Shown in pieces: positions 10,481-20,016 of a stretch of 64,000 bases of DNA (position 1 is the first letter of the stretch; every line of letters begins with the position of its first letter). A program made the translations under genes and the position numbers. The notes under the pieces are model-generated. The model worked only from the letters and a program-made list of their open reading frames with translations, ran no database searches and was not told where the DNA came from. This DNA is from Sulfurimicrobium sp963779055 (GTDB lineage Bacteria; Pseudomonadota; Gammaproteobacteria; Burkholderiales; Sulfuricellaceae): positions 186,001 to 250,000 of the forward strand of contig CAVZWN010000001.1 in the NCBI GenBank assembly GCA_963779055.1, written 5' to 3'.

Positions 10481-10550
10481 CGCTCCTCCCCTGCCTGCCC
10501 CTCCCCTGACAAGGGGAGGCTGGGAGGGGTTGGGAGGCTGGGAGGGGTTT
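10481..10550. repeat. REP-like short palindromic repeat, copy 1
   Basis: A compact palindrome CTCCCCTGACAAGGGGAGG (10501-10519) is flanked by direct repeats of GCTGGGAGGGGTT. The same core recurs at 32313-32349, 48327-48362 and inside cusA at 54816-54924. It lies between the convergent ends of the 10008 gene and metG and could act as a transcript-end hairpin. Confidence 0.75.
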
Positions 10551-12627
10551 ACTTGACCCGCATTCCCGGTTGCGCACCTTCATCCGGGCTGAGAATGAAG
10601 AGGCCCGGCGTTTCGCCGGAAGCAGCCAGCACCATGCCTTCCGACAGGCCGAATTTCATCTTGCGCGGGGCCAGGTTGGCGACCATCACGGTCATGCGGC
10701 CAATCAGCTTTTCCGGATCGTAGGCGGACTTGATCCCGGCGAACACGTTGCGGGTCTTGCCTTCGCCGATATCCAGCGTGAGCTGCAGCAGTTTATCCGC
10801 ACCTTCGACATGCTCCGCATTGACGATTCTGGCAATGCGCAGGTCGATCTTGCTGAAATCGTCGATGCTGATTGTTTCGGCGATGGGCGCGATGGCGTGT
10901 TGCTGGTGTTCTGCGTGGCGGGTCTCGGAATGCGATTCGGTCATGGGTTTCAGGCTTTCCTGGTTGGCGGCGACCATGGCTTCGACCAGCTTGGGGTCGA
11001 GGCGGGTTGCCAGGTGTTGATAGGGGTTGATCGTGTGCCGGCAGTACTGTTGAGGTCGTCCCAGGTGAAGTCGCTGATCCATGCCAGAACAGCTCTCGCG
11101 CTACACGGGAAGTCAGCGCAGGCAACACCGGGCTTAGACAGGATCGAGAGCACGTAGAAGCCGTGCAGCGCGCGTGAACAGATGTCGTGCAGCTGCTGCA
11201 CGTTGAGCCTCGTCCTTGGCCAGTGTCCAGGGGGCGGTGGCGGCAATGTACGCCATTGATGTTATCGGCGAGCGCCATGATGTCGCGCAGTGCGCGGGCA
11301 TAGTCGCGAGATTCAAAAGCATTCTGCGATCTCGTTTGTCCGCTGCTGACTTGCACCGTCGAGTCAGCGACTTGGCAGTCGGTGAATCGCCAGCTTGCCA
11401 TCGAAGAACTTGGTGAGGAACCCGGCGCAGCGGCTCGCAATATTGACGTATTTCCCGATCAGATCGCTGTTCACCTTCGCCACGAAATCCTCAAGGTTCA
11501 GGTCGATGTCTTCCATCGTAGCCGTTGAGCTTGGCGGCGTAGTAGTAGCGCAGGTATTCGGTGTTCTTGATGTGGTCGATGTAGCTCTTCGCGGTGATGA
11601 AGGTGCCGCGCGACTTGCTCATCTTCTCGCCGTTGACGGTCAGGAATCCGTGCGCGAACAGTTTGGTCGGGGTGCGGAAACCGGCGTGTTGCAGCATCGC
11701 GGGCCAGAACAGGGCGTGGAAGTAGAGGATGTCCTTGCCGATGAAATGGTACAGCTCGGTTTCGGAGCCTTGCTTCCAGTATTCGTCGAAATCGAGGCCG
11801 TTCTTCGCGCACAGTTGCTTGAAGCTGCCCATATAGCCGACGGGCGCATCCAGCCAGACATAAAAATATTTACCCGGCGCATCGGGAATTTCGAAGCCGA
11901 AGTAAGGCGCATCGCGCGAGATGTCCCAGTCGGTCAGCTTGTTCTCGCCTTCGCTGCCCAGCCATTCCTGCATCTTGTTGGCGGCCTCGATTTGCAACGA
12001 ACCGCCGCGTGTCCATTGGCGCAGGAATTGCTGGCAGGTGTCGGCGGAGAGCTTGAAGAAGTAATGGTCGGAGTTGCGCAGTTCCGGCCTGGCGCCGGAC
12101 ACGGCGGAGAACGGCTCGATCAGGTCGGTGGGCGCATAGGCTGCGCCGCAGACTTCGCAGTTGTCGCCGTACTGGTCTTTGGCATGGCACTTGGGGCATT
12201 CGCCCTTGATGAAACGATCCGGCAGGAACATGTTTTTGACCGGGTCGTAGAATTGCTCGATGGAACGCACCTCGATCAGGTCGTTCTTTTTAAGGGTGCG
12301 GTAGATGTCCTGCGCGCATGCCTTGTTCTCGTCCGAGTTGGTCGAGCCGTAGTTGTCGAAAGCCACATGGAATGCGGCGAAATCGTCGAAATGCTCCTGC
12401 CATACCCGCGCGATCAGCTGTTCCGGGGTGATGCCTTCCTTTTCCGCGCGCAGCATGATGGGCGTGCCGTGGGTGTCATCGGCGCAGACGTAGAAACATT
12501 GCGTGCCCGCTTGCATTTTATGAAACCGTACCCAGATATCGGTCTGTATGTATTCCACCAGGTGCCCGAGGTGGATGCTGCCGTTGGCATAGGGCAGGGC
12601 GGACGTGACCAGGATTTTGCGTGTCAT
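10549..12627 (-). pseudogene. metG: Methionyl-tRNA synthetase, central part broken by several indels
   Basis: MetG charges tRNA-Met. The first 375 residues (12627 down to about 11500) are clean. They show the HIGH-type motif SIHLGHLVEY, the zinc knuckle CPKCHAKDQYGDNCEVCG and the signature KMSKSRGTF. The last 170 residues (11082-10549) are also clean and form the C-terminal tRNA-binding domain (FSKIDLRIARIVNAEHVEGADKLL...MVLAASG). Between about 11100 and 11520, family sequence is present only as pieces in changing frames, such as IDLNLEDFVAKVNSD, SRDYARALRDIMALAD and ATAPWTLAKDEAQRAA. At least four indels are needed. Total length 2079 nt is a multiple of three, near the usual MetG size. MetG is essential, so an assembly-error patch is the likeliest explanation. 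The gene is divergent from apbC, a common betaproteobacterial arrangement. Confidence 0.88.
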
Positions 12628-12761
12628 GGGAAGCTCGGAACGGAAAAATGAAATTGTAGCAAAGTCGGCTGCCGACAGGTTTGCTAAGCTAGTAGGCGCA
12701 CCGATTTTTATTGTTTAAACTGCGCTATTTTATCAGTAGCCCGAATTAATTAGGAGCAAGC

Positions 12762-13850
12762 ATGGCTGTTTCAGAACTGCAGGTGCAAACCGCGCTGAAG
12801 GAATTGATCGATCCCCATACCAACAAGGATTACATGTCCAGCAAGTCCGCCAAGAGCATCAAGGTGGACGGCAACAACGTGAGCGTGGACATCGTCCTCG
12901 GCTACCCGGCCAAGGGTGTGATGGGTGATATCCAGAAACTGGTGACGGACAAGCTGAAAACCATTTCCGGCGTAGGCGACGTGACGGTCAACATGAGCCA
13001 GAAAATCGTTTCGCATGCCGTGCAGAAAGGCGTGAAACTGATTTCCGGCGTGAAGAACGTGATCGCAGTGGCTTCCGGCAAGGGCGGCGTGGGCAAATCC
13101 ACCACTGCAGTCAACCTGGCGCTGGCACTGGCGGCTGAAGGCGCCACCGTCGGCATCATGGATGCTGATATCTATGGCCCATCCCAGCCCACCATGCTGG
13201 GTATTACCGGCCGCCCTGATTCCGCTGACGGGCAGAGCATGGAACCCATGATGGGCCACGGCATTCAGGCCATGTCCATCGGCTTCCTGGTCGACGTGGA
13301 GCAGCCCATGGTATGGCGCGGCCCGATGGTGACCCAGGCGCTGGAACAGTTGCTCAACGATACCAAGTGGAAAGACCTCGACTACCTGGTCGTCGACCTG
13401 CCACCGGGCACCGGCGATATCCAGCTCACCCTGGCACAGCGCGTACCGGTGACCGGCGCCGTGATCGTCACCACGCCGCAGGACATCGCCCTGATCGACG
13501 CCCGCAAGGGACTGAAGATGTTCGAGAAGGTGGGCATTCCCATCCTCGGCATCGTGGAAAACATGAGCCTGCACATCTGCTCCAACTGCGGCCACGAAGA
13601 GCGCATCTTCGGCACCGGCGGCGGCGAGAAAATGTGTAAGGACTACGAAGTGGAATTCCTCGGCTCCCTGCCGCTGGATATCCGCATCCGCGAGGAAACC
13701 GACTCCGGCAATCCGACCGTGGCAGCCGAGCCGGATTCGCGCATTTCCATGATCTACCGCGACATCGCCCGGAAAGTGGCGATCCGTGTGGCAGAGCAGG
13801 CGCAGGATTTCAGTGCGCGCTTCCCGAGCATCGTGATCCAGAACACCTGA
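12762..13850 (+). CDS. apbC: Iron-sulfur cluster carrier, Mrp/ApbC (NBP35-like P-loop NTPase)
   Basis: A 362-residue cytosolic carrier that assembles and transfers [4Fe-4S] clusters. An N-terminal MIP18-type domain (about residues 1-80) precedes a deviant Walker A GKGGVGKST (about residue 107). The DADIYGPSQPTM and DLPPGTGD switch motifs follow, then the cluster-binding pair CSNCG (about residue 270). AGGAGC sits six bases before the ATG. A strong terminator follows the stop. Divergence from metG and proximity to dcd match the usual betaproteobacterial neighbourhood. Confidence 0.95.
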   Translation: MAVSELQVQTALKELIDPHTNKDYMSSKSAKSIKVDGNNVSVDIVLGYPAKGVMGDIQKLVTDKLKTISGVGDVTVNMSQKIVSHAVQKGVKLISGVKNVIAVASGKGGVGKSTTAVNLALALAAEGATVGIMDADIYGPSQPTMLGITGRPDSADGQSMEPMMGHGIQAMSIGFLVDVEQPMVWRGPMVTQALEQLLNDTKWKDLDYLVVDLPPGTGDIQLTLAQRVPVTGAVIVTTPQDIALIDARKGLKMFEKVGIPILGIVENMSLHICSNCGHEERIFGTGGGEKMCKDYEVEFLGSLPLDIRIREETDSGNPTVAAEPDSRISMIYRDIARKVAIRVAEQAQDFSARFPSIVIQNT

Positions 13851-13870
13851 CCCGGTAATCTGCTCATATA

Positions 13871-13906
13871 AAAACCTCTCCATAGCGATATGGAGAGGTT
13901 TTTTTT
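13871..13906 (+). terminator. Rho-independent terminator of apbC
   Basis: A 12-bp perfect stem, AACCTCTCCATA (13873-13884) with TATGGAGAGGTT (13889-13900), closes a GCGA loop and runs into a T-tract. It lies 20 bases after the apbC stop. Confidence 0.92.
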
Positions 13907-13952
13907 GTTCCGGTGATATGATAACTCCTGATATTTATTGGGTTTCTGATTC

Positions 13953-16900
13953 TTGAACTCGTCTTCTGGCGGATCCAGTGTGATTTCCTTCCTGCGCCGC
14001 TACGGTGGAGTGCTTGCGATTGTCTGCGCGGGCTGTCTGCTGACTTTTCTGACCGTACGTGGCGAAATCCGGCATAGTGACGAGCAGTTGCGCGTTCAAC
14101 TGGACTGGCGGGCGGTTAACGAGGCTATTCGCTTTCAGCACAGCCTGAAGCGTGCCACTGAGGTGGTGGATTCGGTTGCCAGCTTTTTTGCAGCTTCCGC
14201 GCAGGTTAGTGCTGATGAGTTCCATTTTTTTTCGCGCGGAGCCCTGCGCAACCATCCTGAATTTCAGGCGCTGCAATGGTTGCCGCGCGTCACCGCGGCA
14301 TCAAGGCCACGCTTCGAAAGCGAGATGGCAAACATCCGTCCGGATGGGCACATCAGGGAAGTTCAAGCCGATGGCCAGTTGGTAAAGGCCGGTGAACGCG
14401 AAGAATATTTCCCCGTTCTTTACACTGAGCCACTTGCCGGTAACGAGGTGATACTGGGCTTCGATGCTGCTTCCCGGCCATCCGGCCGGTTGGCGCTGGA
14501 GCAGGCCATCAGCGACGACGTCACGGCTATTTCGTCACAGATCACGCTGGCGCAGGATGGCAGCCGTCGCGCTGTCCTGGTGTATCGTCCCGTCTATCAA
14601 CGCAATCAGCCGCTCGAAACGCGCGAGCAACGCCGTGATGCCCTGATCGGGCTAGGTGCGGGTGTGCTGCGCATCGATCAGGTACTGGCTGCGGCCTTGC
14701 AGGATGCACCCCCCACCGGGCTGGATATCCATATTCTTGATGTCTCCGCTGATGGCGGGGAGCAACTGCTGCATCACCATGTTTCCCGCGCCCGCCGCAC
14801 CGGCGAGCGTCCACCTTCATTAGGCGAAGCTCGTGCAGGGCTGCACCGGGAGGTGGCTGTTAACGTGCCGGGCGGCCGGCAATGGCTGATGGTGTTTAAC
14901 CCGGCTCCTGCCTTGTATAAGGAATTTGGTAATCCTTCGTATATTTCGACCCTGCTCGGTGGCCTGTTGCTGACCGGTCTGCTCAGCATTTACTTGCTGC
15001 GCAGCATTCAGTATGCAGAGCAGATGGATATCGCCCAGCGCAGTTCAAGACTCGGCAGCTGGCAATTCAATGCCATAACGAAAAAGGTCGTCTGGTCGGA
15101 TCAGGAATATCGCTGTCTTGGTTTTGAGCCCGGCGGTTGTGTTCCGGGCTACGATACCTTTCTCGCCGCCGTGTATCCTCAGGACCGTGTGCCCTTAGAA
15201 GACCATCATCGCGATCTCATGGCAGGTAAACGCGATGACCTGGATGTGTTCCTGCGTGTGATTCATCCCGATGGTAGCGAGCATGTCGTGCATGAGCGCG
15301 CCCGGGCAATCCGGAATTCACGCGGCAAGTTAATGAGCATTTCAGGCACGACACAGGATGTCACCGAGCTAAAGCGGCAGGAAGAACGGCTGCGGCTTTC
15401 TGCGCGGCTGATGGAAAGTACGCAGGAAGCGATGGTTATTACCGACCCGCAAGGCACGATTATCGATGTCAATCCGGCCTTTTGCGCGATTACTGGCTAT
15501 ACCGCAGAAGATGTGGTCGGAGAAAATCCACGGCTGTGGAAGTCACAGCACCATGATGCTGAATTTTACCGGGCCATGTGGGCCTCGCTCGGCAAGGACA
15601 ACTTCTGGCGCGGAGAAATATGGAACCGGCGCAAGAGCGGCGAAGTATTCCCGAGCTGGCAGACCATCAGTGTGGTGCGTGATGATGTGGGTCGCATCAC
15701 GCATTATGTGTCCGTATTCTCGGATATCAGCAGCCTGGTGCAGTCGCGTGAGAAGCTCGCGCACCAGGCCTACCACGACCCCTTGACCGGCCTGCCGAAC
15801 CGTCTGCTGTTTCAGGATCGCCTGACCCACGCTCTGACCCGTGCCGCGCGCGATGGCGGTCAGGTGGCCGTGCTGTTCCTTGACCTTGACCGCTTCAAGC
15901 ACGTTAATGACAGCCTTGGTCATCCCGCCGGTGATGAATTGTTGCGTGCAGTTGCGCGGCGCCTGAGCGAGGCAGGGCGCAAGGAAGATACCGTGGCGCG
16001 TACCGGTGGCGACGAATTCATCATGTTGATGGAGGAATTGCGCGATCCGCAGGATGCCGCTCACCTTGCGGACAAGCTTCTGCACGTACTGTCCGAACCC
16101 TATGTCATCCAGGGCCATGATCTCTACGTCACCAGCAGCATCGGTATCAGCCTTTATCCGCGCGATGGAGAGGACGCGGAGGTTCTGGTGCGCAATGCCG
16201 ATGCTGCGATGTACCGGGCAAAATCCACCGGGCGCAAGACTTACGCCTTCTATACTCAGGACCTGACGGCCAAAGCGACCGAACGCCTGCAGATTGAATC
16301 CGATCTGCGCCGCGCGCTGGAGCGGCATGAGCTGACCGTGTATTACCAGCCGCAGATCGATCTGGCAAAAGGCCGCTGCATTGGCGCCGAGGCACTGGTG
16401 CGCTGGCAGCACCCCACCCTGGGTTTTTTGCCGCCTGACCGCTTCATTCCAGTCGCCGAGGATACCGGATTGATCATCGAGCTTGGCGAGCAGGTGCTGC
16501 GTGAGGCCTGCCTTCAGGCACGCCGCTGGCTCGATGCGGGTGTCGAGCTGAATACCGTCGGCGTCAACGTGGCCGGCCCGCAGTTACAGCGCAGCGACTT
16601 TGTGGCCACGGTGCGCCGGATCTTGGACGAAACTGGTTTGCCGCCGGAACATCTCGAGCTCGAAATGACGGAAACCTTCGTGATGGAAAATGTCGGCACG
16701 ACTTTCGATGTGCTGAACGAACTGCGTGCGCTCGGCGTCTCTCTGTCTATCGACGATTTCGGCACCGGCTATTCCTCGCTGGCTTACCTGAAGCGCCTGC
16801 CCATGGACCGGCTCAAACTGGACCGTTCCTTCATCAAGGATTTGCCGGGTGACGAGGAGGATGCCGCCATTACCCGGGCAGTGATCGCCTTGTCTGGCAG

Positions 16901-17054
16901 CCTTGGCTTGCGTCTGGTTGTCGAGGGCGCCGAGACAGAAGCACAGGTGCGCTTTCTGGGTGATCTCGGCTGTCGCGAGATACAGGGCTATTACTTCGGC
17001 CGGCCGGTACCGGCTGCCGAGTTTGTCTGGTGCACGGATCTGGATCGTGTTTGA
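13953..17054 (+). CDS. Membrane CHASE-PAS-PAS-GGDEF-EAL cyclic-di-GMP protein
   Basis: A sensor protein of up to 1033 residues that could make and degrade cyclic-di-GMP. Order: transmembrane helix (about 18-36), periplasmic CHASE-type domain (about 70-290), second helix (about 328-350), two PAS domains (about 365-590), GGDEF domain and EAL domain. The diguanylate cyclase motif TGGDEF is intact and is preceded by RKED, an RxxD inhibitory site. The phosphodiesterase motif EALVRW and the DDFGTGYSSL loop are also intact, so both activities look possible. The start is uncertain: TTG 13953 gives the longest frame without a clear ribosome site, and GTG 13980 is a reasonable alternative. The ligand of the CHASE domain is unknown. 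Confidence 0.9.
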   Translation: MNSSSGGSSVISFLRRYGGVLAIVCAGCLLTFLTVRGEIRHSDEQLRVQLDWRAVNEAIRFQHSLKRATEVVDSVASFFAASAQVSADEFHFFSRGALRNHPEFQALQWLPRVTAASRPRFESEMANIRPDGHIREVQADGQLVKAGEREEYFPVLYTEPLAGNEVILGFDAASRPSGRLALEQAISDDVTAISSQITLAQDGSRRAVLVYRPVYQRNQPLETREQRRDALIGLGAGVLRIDQVLAAALQDAPPTGLDIHILDVSADGGEQLLHHHVSRARRTGERPPSLGEARAGLHREVAVNVPGGRQWLMVFNPAPALYKEFGNPSYISTLLGGLLLTGLLSIYLLRSIQYAEQMDIAQRSSRLGSWQFNAITKKVVWSDQEYRCLGFEPGGCVPGYDTFLAAVYPQDRVPLEDHHRDLMAGKRDDLDVFLRVIHPDGSEHVVHERARAIRNSRGKLMSISGTTQDVTELKRQEERLRLSARLMESTQEAMVITDPQGTIIDVNPAFCAITGYTAEDVVGENPRLWKSQHHDAEFYRAMWASLGKDNFWRGEIWNRRKSGEVFPSWQTISVVRDDVGRITHYVSVFSDISSLVQSREKLAHQAYHDPLTGLPNRLLFQDRLTHALTRAARDGGQVAVLFLDLDRFKHVNDSLGHPAGDELLRAVARRLSEAGRKEDTVARTGGDEFIMLMEELRDPQDAAHLADKLLHVLSEPYVIQGHDLYVTSSIGISLYPRDGEDAEVLVRNADAAMYRAKSTGRKTYAFYTQDLTAKATERLQIESDLRRALERHELTVYYQPQIDLAKGRCIGAEALVRWQHPTLGFLPPDRFIPVAEDTGLIIELGEQVLREACLQARRWLDAGVELNTVGVNVAGPQLQRSDFVATVRRILDETGLPPEHLELEMTETFVMENVGTTFDVLNELRALGVSLSIDDFGTGYSSLAYLKRLPMDRLKLDRSFIKDLPGDEEDAAITRAVIALSGSLGLRLVVEGAETEAQVRFLGDLGCREIQGYYFGRPVPAAEFVWCTDLDRV

Positions 17055-17132
17055 GAAGGGCGCAGGCTAGGCGGAAAAATTCTGGCTGTTAAGCTATACT
17101 TCGCCAATATTTTTCTCCTCAGGGATAAGTCG

Positions 17133-17699
17133 ATGAGCATCAAATCGGACAAATGGATCCGCAGGATGGCGGAGCAGACTGGCATGATCGAGCCTTTCGA
17201 GGCGGGTCAGGTGCGCGAGGTTGACGGACGCAAGATCGTTTCCTACGGGACATCCAGCTACGGCTACGATATTCGCTGTTCCAACGAATTCAAGCTGTTC
17301 ACCAATATCAACAGCACCATCGTCGATCCGAAGAATTTCGACCCCAACTCCTTCGTCGAGGTGCATGCGGATTACTGCATCATCCCGCCCAATTCCTTTG
17401 CCCTGGCGCGCACGGTCGAGTATTTCCGCATTCCGCGCAACGTGCTCACCATCTGCCTGGGTAAATCGACGTATGCCCGCTGCGGCATCATCGTCAATGT
17501 CACGCCTTTCGAGCCGGAGTGGGAAGGCTACGTGACGCTGGAATTTTCCAACACCACGCCCCTGCCGGCAAAGATCTACGCCAACGAGGGCGTGGCCCAG
17601 GTCCTGTTCTTCGAGTCCGACGAAGTGTGCGAAACCTCGTACAAGGACCGTGGCGGCAAGTATCAGGGCCAGGTCGGCGTGACCTTGCCCAAGATCTGA
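17133..17699 (+). CDS. dcd: dCTP deaminase
   Basis: A 188-residue dCTP deaminase that converts dCTP to dUTP and ammonia, feeding dTMP synthesis. Diagnostic stretches are SYGTSSYGYDIRCSNEFK, GKSTYARCGIIVNVTPFEPE with the catalytic Glu, and GYVTLEFSNTTPLPAKIYA. Length and ends match the bacterial enzyme. The neighbouring stop-to-stop gap with cysN on the other strand is 17 bases. Confidence 0.97.
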   Translation: MSIKSDKWIRRMAEQTGMIEPFEAGQVREVDGRKIVSYGTSSYGYDIRCSNEFKLFTNINSTIVDPKNFDPNSFVEVHADYCIIPPNSFALARTVEYFRIPRNVLTICLGKSTYARCGIIVNVTPFEPEWEGYVTLEFSNTTPLPAKIYANEGVAQVLFFESDEVCETSYKDRGGKYQGQVGVTLPKI

Positions 17700-17716
17700 G
17701 CTTCGGCTGCCGCGCG

Positions 17717-19015
17717 CTACTGAAGCGGTTCTCTGCGGCAGATCATGCCCGCCGCGACAGTCTCGTTGCTGAATTCATCGATCACGATGAAGCCGCCGCT
17801 GGCGCGGTTGTCCTCGTAGGCATCGCAGGCCAGCGGGCTGAACAGCCTGAATGATGCCCGGCCGATTTCATTCATGTGCAATGCGTCTGGCGTGGCGGCT
17901 TTCTCCAGTGTGTGGATATCCACCTTGTAATCAATTTTCTCGATCGTTGCCCTGACGCTGCGGGTGGCGTGCTTGATGAAATAATTGCGTTCCGGTGACA
18001 GGGGTGTTTCGCCCATCCAGCACAGCATGGCGTCGAAATTTCTGACCACCTGCGGCGCGGCATCCCGGTGCGCGATCATGTCGCCGCGGGCAATGTCGAT
18101 CTCGTCTGTCAGAGCCAGTGTGACGGAATAAGGGGCCACGGCTTCTTCCAGATCGCCGTCGTAGGTGACGATTTCCCGGATTCTGGATGTTCGTCCCGAG
18201 GGCAAAACCACGATTTCGTCCCCGACCTTTACGCTGCCCGATTCAATGCGCCCCATGTAGCCGCGGAAATCGTGCAATTCCGGCGTTTGCGGGCGGCTCA
18301 CCCACTGCACCGGGAAGCGGAACGCCTTATGCTCGCGGCGGCATTTCACCTCTACATTTTCCAGCGTTTCGAGCAGGGTTTTGCCTTGGTACCACGGCAT
18401 ATTGGCCCCGCGCTGGACGACCATGTCCCCGTCCAGTGCCGAGATCGGGATGAAGCGGGCTTCGCTGTGGGCGATTTCCAGTTTTTCGAAGAACGCGGCG
18501 AATTCCTGCTTGATTTCTTCAAAGCGCTGTTCCGAATAATCCACCAGATCCATCTTGTTGACCGCAACCACGATATGGGGGGTGCCCAGCAAGGACGCGA
18601 TGTAGGCATGGCGCCGTGACTGGGGCAACAGGCCCTTGCGCGCGTCCACCAGCACGATGGCGAGGTGGGCGGTGCTGGCGCCGGTCACCATGTTGCGGGT
18701 GTACTGCTCATGGCCGGGCGTATCGGCAATGATGAAACGGCGTCTGGGTGTGGCGAAGTAGCGGTAGGCGACGTCGATGGTAATCCCCTGTTCGCGCTCC
18801 GCCGCCAGGCCGTCGGTGAGCAGGGCCAGATCGACCCCCTGGCCGCCCTTGCGTTCGTTGAATTGTTTCGCCGCTTCGAGCTGGTCCTCGAAAATGCCTT
18901 TGCTGTCCACCAGCAGGCGGCCGATCAGCGTGGATTTGCCGTCGTCCACGCTGCCCGCGGTGGAAAAGCGCAGCAACTCGGTTTCTCGTTTGAAAATATT
19001 TTCGATCATGTTCAT
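17717..19015 (-). CDS. cysN: Sulfate adenylyltransferase subunit 1 (GTPase)
   Basis: CysN is the regulatory GTPase of ATP sulfurylase. It couples GTP hydrolysis to formation of adenosine 5'-phosphosulfate by CysD. The 432-residue chain has the P-loop GSVDDGKSTLIGRLL, DTPGHEQYTRNM and NKMDLVDY, then translation-factor-like beta-barrels. It lacks a C-terminal APS kinase (CysC) fusion. That fits the cysH next door, which has features of an APS rather than PAPS reductase. It is the last gene of the cysI-cysH-cysD-cysN run, 26 bases after cysD. Confidence 0.96.
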   Translation of the reverse strand: MNMIENIFKRETELLRFSTAGSVDDGKSTLIGRLLVDSKGIFEDQLEAAKQFNERKGGQGVDLALLTDGLAAEREQGITIDVAYRYFATPRRRFIIADTPGHEQYTRNMVTGASTAHLAIVLVDARKGLLPQSRRHAYIASLLGTPHIVVAVNKMDLVDYSEQRFEEIKQEFAAFFEKLEIAHSEARFIPISALDGDMVVQRGANMPWYQGKTLLETLENVEVKCRREHKAFRFPVQWVSRPQTPELHDFRGYMGRIESGSVKVGDEIVVLPSGRTSRIREIVTYDGDLEEAVAPYSVTLALTDEIDIARGDMIAHRDAAPQVVRNFDAMLCWMGETPLSPERNYFIKHATRSVRATIEKIDYKVDIHTLEKAATPDALHMNEIGRASFRLFSPLACDAYEDNRASGGFIVIDEFSNETVAAGMICRREPLQ

Positions 19016-19041
19016 GTGTCAGTTCCTTAAGCGGGCTCAGG

Positions 19042-20016
19042 TCAGAAATAACCTTCTTTTTTCTTGTCCTCCATGGAGTTCGCTCCATGGTCGATGATTC
19101 GCGTCTCGCGCTCGCTGCGGCTGCAGGCAGCGGTTTCCGCCACGATCTCGTCGATTGTGGCGGCGCTGGATTCGACCGCCCCGGTGCAGGGCGAGCAGCC
19201 CAGCGTGCGGAAGCGGCTCATCACCGCTTCGGGCGCTTCCCCCTCGCGCAGTTCGCCTGCGGATTCTGCCGGGATCAGCAGATTGCCGCGCCGCACCATC
19301 ATGCGCTCCCTGGCGAAGTACAGCGGCACGATGGGGATGTCTTCGGTGCGGATGTATTGCCAGATATCCATTTCGGTCCAGTTGGATAAAGGGAATACCC
19401 GGATCGACTGGCCTTCGTGGATGCGGCAGTTGTAAATATCCCACAGCTCGGGGCGCTGGCTTTTGGGGTCCCACTGGCCGAATTCATCGCGGAAGGAAAA
19501 TATCCGTTCCTTGGCGCGCGATTTTTCCTCGTCGCGGCGCGCGCCGCCCAGCGCGGCATCGAAGCCGTAACGGTTCAGTGCCTGCAGCAAGGTCGCTGTC
19601 TTGAGCTGGCCGCAGCAGCGTGCCACGCCCACCTTGTGCGGATGGGTTCCCAGTGAGATGGCCATCTCGTTGCGGTGGACAATCAGGCGCGCGCCGATTT
19701 CCCTGGTGTGGCGGTCGCGGAATTCGATCATTTCGCGGAACTTGTAACCGGTGTCCACATGCAGCAGAAGAAATGGCAGCGGGCCTGGATAAAAGGCCTT
19801 GCGCGCCAGATGCAGCATCACGCTGGAATCCTTGCCGACGGAATACATCATCACCGGGTTGCGGAACTCCGCCACCACTTCGCGCATGATGTGGATCGCT
19901 TCGGATTCCAGCACCTTGAGATGCTCCGGCTGGAAATGCGCCCTGCCCGCAGGGGCGTGGTGCGCCAGCCTGTCTTGCGGCGCGGCTTCTGCCACGATTT
20001 CATGTGCGGTTCTCAT
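19042..20016 (-). CDS. cysD: Sulfate adenylyltransferase subunit 2
   Basis: CysD is the catalytic subunit of heterodimeric ATP sulfurylase. The 324-residue chain has the PP-loop MYSVGKDSSVMLHL, HVDTGYKFREMIEFRD, ALGGARRDEEKSRAKERI and the C-terminal RTLGCSPCTGAV. I chose ATG 20016 (MRTAHEIVAEA) because AAGGAGGT lies just upstream and the ATG overlaps the cysH stop as ATGA, suggesting translational coupling. The open frame extends further upstream but reads out of frame through cysH. Confidence 0.96.
   Translation of the reverse strand: MRTAHEIVAEAAPQDRLAHHAPAGRAHFQPEHLKVLESEAIHIMREVVAEFRNPVMMYSVGKDSSVMLHLARKAFYPGPLPFLLLHVDTGYKFREMIEFRDRHTREIGARLIVHRNEMAISLGTHPHKVGVARCCGQLKTATLLQALNRYGFDAALGGARRDEEKSRAKERIFSFRDEFGQWDPKSQRPELWDIYNCRIHEGQSIRVFPLSNWTEMDIWQYIRTEDIPIVPLYFARERMMVRRGNLLIPAESAGELREGEAPEAVMSRFRTLGCSPCTGAVESSAATIDEIVAETAACSRSERETRIIDHGANSMEDKKKEGYF

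Noticed and set aside
11395..12651. Long plus-strand open frame opposite metG
   Set aside because: An antisense shadow of the GC-rich metG coding sequence. It has no family pattern and metG motifs on the other strand are unmistakable.
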